Source: Mesorhizobium sp. (lineage in GTDB: Bacteria > Pseudomonadota > Alphaproteobacteria > Rhizobiales > Rhizobiaceae). From it: a stretch of DNA of 64,000 bases. Within the stretch, counting starts at the first letter, position 1; each line of letters opens with the position of its first letter. The notes below the pieces were generated by a model. That model was not told where the DNA came from, did not search any database, and saw only the letters and a list, made by a program, of their open reading frames with translations. Where the stretch lies: the NCBI RefSeq assembly GCF_024509055.1, contig NZ_JANINM010000524.1:1-64000 (forward strand). The letters run 5' to 3'. Position numbers and translations under genes: made by a program. This document shows, piece by piece, positions 59,523-64,000 of the stretch.

Positions 59523-60533
59523 CTATTTCGGAAGGTCCAAGCCATAGGGCTTCAAAGCCTCGCTTAGCCTCCGCGCGATGACGGGGCGAACGAGAATGCC
59601 AGCCTCCATCACTTTTGCGGCATTCAGCGATGCGCTCTCTCCAGGCATCCGCACCGGCGCAGCGCCATCGTCGAGCGCGACATCCTTGACGTAAGTTGTG
59701 AAGCGTTCGACTTCGCCCACAAATTCCTCCAGCGGCCGGAAATGCGCCACGTCGAGGGCTATCATCAAGGTGGCCTGGTCTTCGGAGCTTGGCTCAGGAT
59801 TGACCGTTCCACCCCCGGAAAGGGCGCCAGCCATTGCTTCGACCACGACCGCCAAGCCGAATCCCTTCACGCCCCCGAAGTGCTTCAGCAGTCCGCTGCT
59901 ATTGACCCAATCCTTTGGGATTGGCTCGCCTCTGTCGATCGTCTCGCTTAGCCTGCCGTAGGCTACGGAACTGGTAGCCATATCAAGAACGAGATGCGAG
60001 CCGGAAGACCGCGGGACGCCGAAAGCTATGGGGTTCGTCGACATGCGCGCCTCCCGAGCTCCCGGCGGGGCTACGTGCTGGAAACCTCCGGAGTCGTTCG
60101 CGAAGATGATTGTCGCGACGCCGGCGTCTGCCGCTCTTGCGCAGTAGTCTGCGAGCCGCCCTGCCGATTCAGAACCGCGTGCGGCGACTGCGGCTACCCC
60201 GAAAGACTTCGCGCGGGCGATCGCTATGTCGGTGACATCACGAAGCACGATGTGGCCGAATGCACGATGACCTTCGCCCAGCACGACCGCGCCCAAATCC
60301 TTGGTGACCTCAAAACGTCCGGCGGGATTTGCGGAACCTCGCTGTACTTTCTCAATGTACTCCGGCACGCGCCGCATGCCGTGACATTCATGTCCGGCAA
60401 GTTCCGACGCCACGATGACGGATGCCAGGAAATCGGCATCCGCCATCGGCATCCCTATCTTGCGAAATGCGACTTCGAGGAAGTCCTGGATTATGCCAAC
60501 TGGATAGTAGGCTCCGCCCGAAACGTCGTTCAT
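59523..60533 (-). CDS. Malate/L-lactate/delta1-pyrroline-2-carboxylate reductase (Ldh2/DpkA) family dehydrogenase
   Basis: ASELAGHECHGMRRVPEYIEKVQRG; MSTNPIAFGVPRS; DMATSSVAYGRL. Confidence 0.9.
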   Translation of the reverse strand: MNDVSGGAYYPVGIIQDFLEVAFRKIGMPMADADFLASVIVASELAGHECHGMRRVPEYIEKVQRGSANPAGRFEVTKDLGAVVLGEGHRAFGHIVLRDVTDIAIARAKSFGVAAVAARGSESAGRLADYCARAADAGVATIIFANDSGGFQHVAPPGAREARMSTNPIAFGVPRSSGSHLVLDMATSSVAYGRLSETIDRGEPIPKDWVNSSGLLKHFGGVKGFGLAVVVEAMAGALSGGGTVNPEPSSEDQATLMIALDVAHFRPLEEFVGEVERFTTYVKDVALDDGAAPVRMPGESASLNAAKVMEAGILVRPVIARRLSEALKPYGLDLPK

Positions 60534-60573
60534 GTCGTCTCCTGATATCTACGACGACGCCGTATTGGCGCGG

Positions 60574-60612
60574 CGGACGAGTACGAGGTTGGACCGGCGG
60601 TTCGTCAAACGG
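60574..60612 (-). repeat. 39-bp repeat, copy 2; promoter-like, upstream of the Ldh2-family gene
   Basis: CGGACGAGTACGAGGTTGGACCGGCGGTTCGTCAAACGG; minus strand TTGACG-N17-CGTACT. Confidence 0.6.
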
Positions 60613-60647
60613 TCCCGGCACAATGCCAGGTGCTTGTCGGCTCAATC

Positions 60648-60668
60648 TTGCCGACACGATGTCGGCAA
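60648..60668. promoter_or_regulatory. Perfect 9-3-9 palindrome TTGCCGACA-CGA-TGTCGGCAA; candidate operator
   Basis: Overlaps a second inverted repeat TGTCGGC (60635-60641) / GCCGACA (60650-60656). Confidence 0.7.
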
Positions 60669-61042
60669 CAATCTAGCTCATGTGCGCAAATATGCAACGG
60701 GAATGTGATCTCCTTGCGCAGGCAGTGCCGGATGGAAACATCAACGGCCCCTTCCATGGGCATCGCGACGGCGCGGCTGGGAACGGAGAGAGGGTCGTGA
60801 TTGGTGACCGGTGCTGCAGCCTGCCGTATCACAGGCCGCGTTTGTAGAAGGCGGCACTCGCTGCTGAAGTCCTGTAGGATCAGCCTCGTTGCCCTTTCGA
60901 CGCATGTTCGATGGCCAAAATCGACCATCGACTACGCGAGGCATCCCTCATTGGCCTCGGATCGCCATCGGTCCAAACCTGCCTTCATCGAGGTCCGACG
61001 CCCCTAAACCTGCAACGTGCGCTTTGGGGGGAAGCTGCCAGT

Positions 61043-61591
61043 CTAGAACGTCGGCGGCGTGCATGCGCTGATGACTTCGCATGGAGCACCGCCGACACAC
61101 CGGAACCGATGCGGACGACGGCTCTCAAAATAATAGGCATCGCCGGGACCCAGTATGCGCCTTTCGTCGTCGACGCTGACTTCCAGTCGGCCCGACAGTA
61201 TGATCCCGCCTTCCTCGCCTTCGTGAACGAGAGGCACCTTTCCGGTGTCGGATCCGGGCTGATAGCACTCCTTGAGTATCTGCAGGCTCCTGCCAAAGAG
61301 GCTCTCGCCGACTTGGCGATAGGAGATCGGTCCTTTGCCGATCTCGACGAGCTCTTCGGCCGCGTAGAAGGCCTTGCGGGGACGCTCCGGCTCGAAGGCG
61401 AAGAACTCTGCCAACCCGATCGGAAACCCATCCAGCACCCGCTTCAGCGCGCCTACGGAAGGATTCGTGGAGTTCGACTCGATCAGGGAGATGGTCGAAT
61501 TGGTGACCCCCGATCGCTTTGCCAGCTCGCGTTGAGATAGATTGTGAAGCATCCGCAAATGGCGGAGGCGATTTCCGATATCGACTGACAT
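61043..61591 (-). CDS. XRE-family regulator with C-terminal cupin domain (PuuR-like)
   Basis: LRHLRMLHNLSQRELAKRSGVTNSTISLIESNSTNPSVGALKRVLDGF plus cupin EGEEGGIILSGRLEVSVDDERRILGPGDAYYFESRRPHRF. Confidence 0.93.
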   Translation of the reverse strand: MSVDIGNRLRHLRMLHNLSQRELAKRSGVTNSTISLIESNSTNPSVGALKRVLDGFPIGLAEFFAFEPERPRKAFYAAEELVEIGKGPISYRQVGESLFGRSLQILKECYQPGSDTGKVPLVHEGEEGGIILSGRLEVSVDDERRILGPGDAYYFESRRPHRFRCVGGAPCEVISACTPPTF

Positions 61592-61731
61592 AACCAGCTT
61601 TCAACCTGCTTGAAATATCGAACACATATGGCATGACATCATAAATTTCAATAAGTTAGATAATGATAGAAAAGGACTTGTTCCAATTGTCGAAATATCG
61701 GAAGTGAGCCCAACTCAAGGGAGCATTCGCG

Positions 61732-63069
61732 ATGGACAGTCCGGCCAGTACCAGCAACACGCCCTCACTCGCCAATTTCTGGATGCCTTTCACGGCGAAC
61801 CGCCAGTTCAAGGCTGCGCCGCGGCTGCTCGCATCCGCTGAGGGGATGTACTACGTCGATGTCGACGGCAATCGGGTCCTCGATGGGACAGCCGGCCTCT
61901 GGTGCGTCAACGTCGGCCACGGCCGCAGGCGCATCGCCGATGCGGTGGACCGACAGCTGCGCGCGCTGGACTACGCTCCCACGTTCCAGATGGGCCATCC
62001 CATCGCGTTCGAGTTCGCCGAGAGGCTGGGCCGGATCGCGCCGGGCGGACCCGCCGCGCAGCTCGATCGGGTTTTCTTCACCGGATCCGGCTCGGAGTCC
62101 GTCGACACCGCGTTGAAGATCGCGATCGCCTATCAGCGCGCAATCGGCCAGGGAACTCGCAGCCGCATTATCGGCCGGGAGAAGGGGTATCACGGCGTTG
62201 GATTCGGCGGCATTTCCGTCGGCGGGCTCGTAAACAATCGGCGAGTGTTTCCGCAAATTCCTGCTGATCATATGCGGCACACGCTCGACATCGATCGCAA
62301 TGCGTTCTCCAAGGGCTTGCCAGCGCATGGCATAGAGCTTGCCGAGGATCTGGAACGCCTGATTGCCCTGCATGGCGCTGAGACCATTGCAGCGGTCATT
62401 GTCGAACCCATGTCCGGTTCAGCGGGCGTGATTCTCCCTCCGAAGGGCTATTTGGAAAGACTGCGCTCGATCGCGGACAAGCATGGCATCCTTCTGATCT
62501 TCGACGAGGTGATCACCGGGTTCGGCCGCCTGGGCGCGCCGTTCGCGACCGATTACTTCGGAGTGGTGCCGGATCTCGTCACCACCGCAAAGGGTCTCAC
62601 GAATGGCGCAATCCCCATGGGCGCGGTCTTCGCAAACCGGAGGGTCCACGACGGCTTGATGACTGGTCCGGAGAGCCAGATCGAACTTTTTCACGGCTAT
62701 ACGTATTCCGGACATCCCGCAGCCTGCGCGGCGGGAATTGCGACGCTTGATATTTACGAAGAGGAAGGGCTGCTCACCCGGGCATCAGGGCTCGCAGATC
62801 ATTGGGAGGATGCCCTTCATTCACTTAAGGGCCTCCCAAACGTCATCGACATTCGCAACCTCGGCCTCGTCGGCGCTGTTGAACTTGCATCCCGGCAGGG
62901 AGCGGCGGGAGCCCGGGCCTACGACGTTTTCGTCGAGTGCTTTAAGAAAGGCCTCCTGATCCGCGTCACCGGCGACATCATCGCGCTTTCGCCTCCGCTT
63001 ATCGTGGAGAAGGACGAGATTGATACAATGGTCTCCATTCTCGCCGACGCTTTGAAGCAAGCCGCGTAA
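61732..63069 (+). CDS. Class III aminotransferase (omega-amino acid:pyruvate/beta-alanine-type)
   Basis: NFWMPFTANRQFKAAPRLLASAEGMYYVDVDGNRVLDGTAGLWCVNVGHGR; DEVITGFGRLGAPFATDYFGVVPDLVTTAKGLTNGAIPMGAV. Confidence 0.95.
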   Translation: MDSPASTSNTPSLANFWMPFTANRQFKAAPRLLASAEGMYYVDVDGNRVLDGTAGLWCVNVGHGRRRIADAVDRQLRALDYAPTFQMGHPIAFEFAERLGRIAPGGPAAQLDRVFFTGSGSESVDTALKIAIAYQRAIGQGTRSRIIGREKGYHGVGFGGISVGGLVNNRRVFPQIPADHMRHTLDIDRNAFSKGLPAHGIELAEDLERLIALHGAETIAAVIVEPMSGSAGVILPPKGYLERLRSIADKHGILLIFDEVITGFGRLGAPFATDYFGVVPDLVTTAKGLTNGAIPMGAVFANRRVHDGLMTGPESQIELFHGYTYSGHPAACAAGIATLDIYEEEGLLTRASGLADHWEDALHSLKGLPNVIDIRNLGLVGAVELASRQGAAGARAYDVFVECFKKGLLIRVTGDIIALSPPLIVEKDEIDTMVSILADALKQAA

Positions 63070-63071
63070 TC

Positions 63072-63095
63072 CAGGACGGTTTTCGTGCCGTCCTG
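63072..63095 (+). terminator. Stem-loop just after the aminotransferase gene; possible terminator, no U tract
   Basis: CAGGACGG-TTTTCGTG-CCGTCCTG. Confidence 0.45.
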
Positions 63096-63166
63096 AACCG
63101 AAGCAACTTTGATGCCTTGGCTACCGCGAGAAGTCTACCCGGCAGGGTAGAAGCAATTTCAATGCT

Positions 63167-63607
63167 TCAGCCCTGCGGCGGGTCTTCCGGCCCGGCCCAT
63201 TGCCGAAGGGCAAACATGGTGGCGAACAGCACCGCGAGCATCACGGCCACGATGCAGCAAGCGCCCATGAAATCCCACATTGGCACGAGGAGTTCCTGAA
63301 CCGCGCGAGACCTGGGATGGTCCAGGTACACGGAAGCTGCTATCGCGCCCGCGCATAGGATCGCAGCCGCCAAGGACAGCCTTAAAGCCGTGACCTTGAG
63401 GCTGCCTGCAGGCCATGTTCGAAACAGCAGCCCGCAGATGATCGTGAGAAAGCTCGCTACCGCGATAATCGTGCGCTCCACTTGTCCGGTATACTGAGGC
63501 GGTAAAATCGATGTGCCAGTAAATATGTCGGACCACGCAGAGATGAACGAGATAACCAAGCTCGGCGTGACACTGGCGACCTTTCCGAAAAAGCCAGAAA
63601 TCCTCAT
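63167..63607 (-). CDS. Small membrane protein of unknown function
   Basis: 146 aa with several hydrophobic segments; 4-nt overlap with the upstream ORF. Confidence 0.6.
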   Translation of the reverse strand: MRISGFFGKVASVTPSLVISFISAWSDIFTGTSILPPQYTGQVERTIIAVASFLTIICGLLFRTWPAGSLKVTALRLSLAAAILCAGAIAASVYLDHPRSRAVQELLVPMWDFMGACCIVAVMLAVLFATMFALRQWAGPEDPPQG

Positions 63608-64000
63608 TTCCTCGCTTCGCCAAACAGCGGCATTGGAATCGCCGACAACAGCCGGCCCTTTCTGTCACGGAACTCATAGTAGGCTGGCACAGGCTCCCAG
63701 CGGCCGAAATTGCCCCTCACTGTCCAATCGACCGCTCCGTCGGCAGACAGCGGCACGCTATCCTTGTTTGCCGCATAAAAGGCGGAAGCGAAAAACTCTT
63801 CCTGGTCAGGGAATCTAGGCACGACCTTCACATCGTCGATATTGCCCTTCGGCCGCCCCTTATATTGCTTCGCGGAGTAGGAAAAGAAGGTTTTGAACTG
63901 GCTAGCCCCCTCGGTGCTGATGCCGATCTTTCCCACGACCTCGAGCATCGTGTCGTGAGGATTGTCGGGGTCGCTGGGGAAGAAGAGGCGTACCTCGTCT
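63604..64000 (-). CDS. Hypothetical protein, C-terminal part (N-terminus outside the window)
   Basis: Frame stays open to the window edge: ..DEVRLFFPSDPDNPHDTMLEVVGKIGISTEGASQFKTFFSYSAKQYKG.. Confidence 0.65.
   Translation of the reverse strand, partial: DEVRLFFPSDPDNPHDTMLEVVGKIGISTEGASQFKTFFSYSAKQYKGRPKGNIDDVKVVPRFPDQEEFFASAFYAANKDSVPLSADGAVDWTVRGNFGRWEPVPAYYEFRDRKGRLLSAIPMPLFGEARK

Noticed and set aside
63142-63176. Imperfect stem GCAGGGTAGAAGC/GCTTCAGCCCTGC as a dedicated terminator
   Set aside because: Overlaps the end of the minus-strand membrane-protein ORF and has mismatches; could be bidirectional but unsupported.
1-64000. CRISPR arrays, tRNA/rRNA genes, prophage or intact IS elements
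   Set aside because: No regularly spaced direct repeats, no tRNA-like cloverleaf noticed and no integrase/transposase ORF in the track.

Overview
This 64 kb window looks like a GC-rich alphaproteobacterial (Rhizobiales-like) chromosomal or plasmid catabolic island. It is almost entirely amine and amino-acid uptake and degradation genes, most on the minus strand. I saw no tRNA, rRNA, CRISPR, phage genes or intact transposon. Main blocks: (1) a truncated etfB-like gene at the left edge, a LysR regulator, a ProVWX-type betaine transporter with a cupin protein, a non-pyrrolysine MttB-family methyltransferase and a DMGDH/GcvT-type FAD oxidoreductase; (2) a six-gene minus-strand run with 4-nt overlaps (TPP enzyme, HyuA, HyuB, aminotransferase, Udh-like epimerase, FAD oxidase), next to a FadR-type GntR, a 1017-aa FAD/Fe-S dehydrogenase and two SDRs; (3) a coenzyme-B12 glutamate mutase / methylaspartate ammonia-lyase / class I fumarase (mesaconase-like) operon that also carries an AtuA (DUF1446) + DUF4387 pair; (4) a polar amino-acid ABC transporter and a ~580-aa protein that appears to fuse a mutase-like barrel to a B12-binding domain (DxHxxG), with its own GntR; (5) a hydroxyproline-type catabolic cluster (proline racemase family, FAD D-amino-acid dehydrogenase, DapA family, ALDH); (6) an Aap-type transporter operon containing an N,N-dimethylformamidase large-subunit homolog and a class III aminotransferase between its permeases and its ATPase. 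The most interesting non-coding signal is a 17-bp palindrome, CACTTAT-CAT-ATAAGTG (perfect or degenerate), at six intergenic positions. It appears to tie blocks 1-4 into one GntR regulon. Two further operator families and a duplicated promoter-like cassette were also found. All family calls come from reading motifs and translations; no database search was run.
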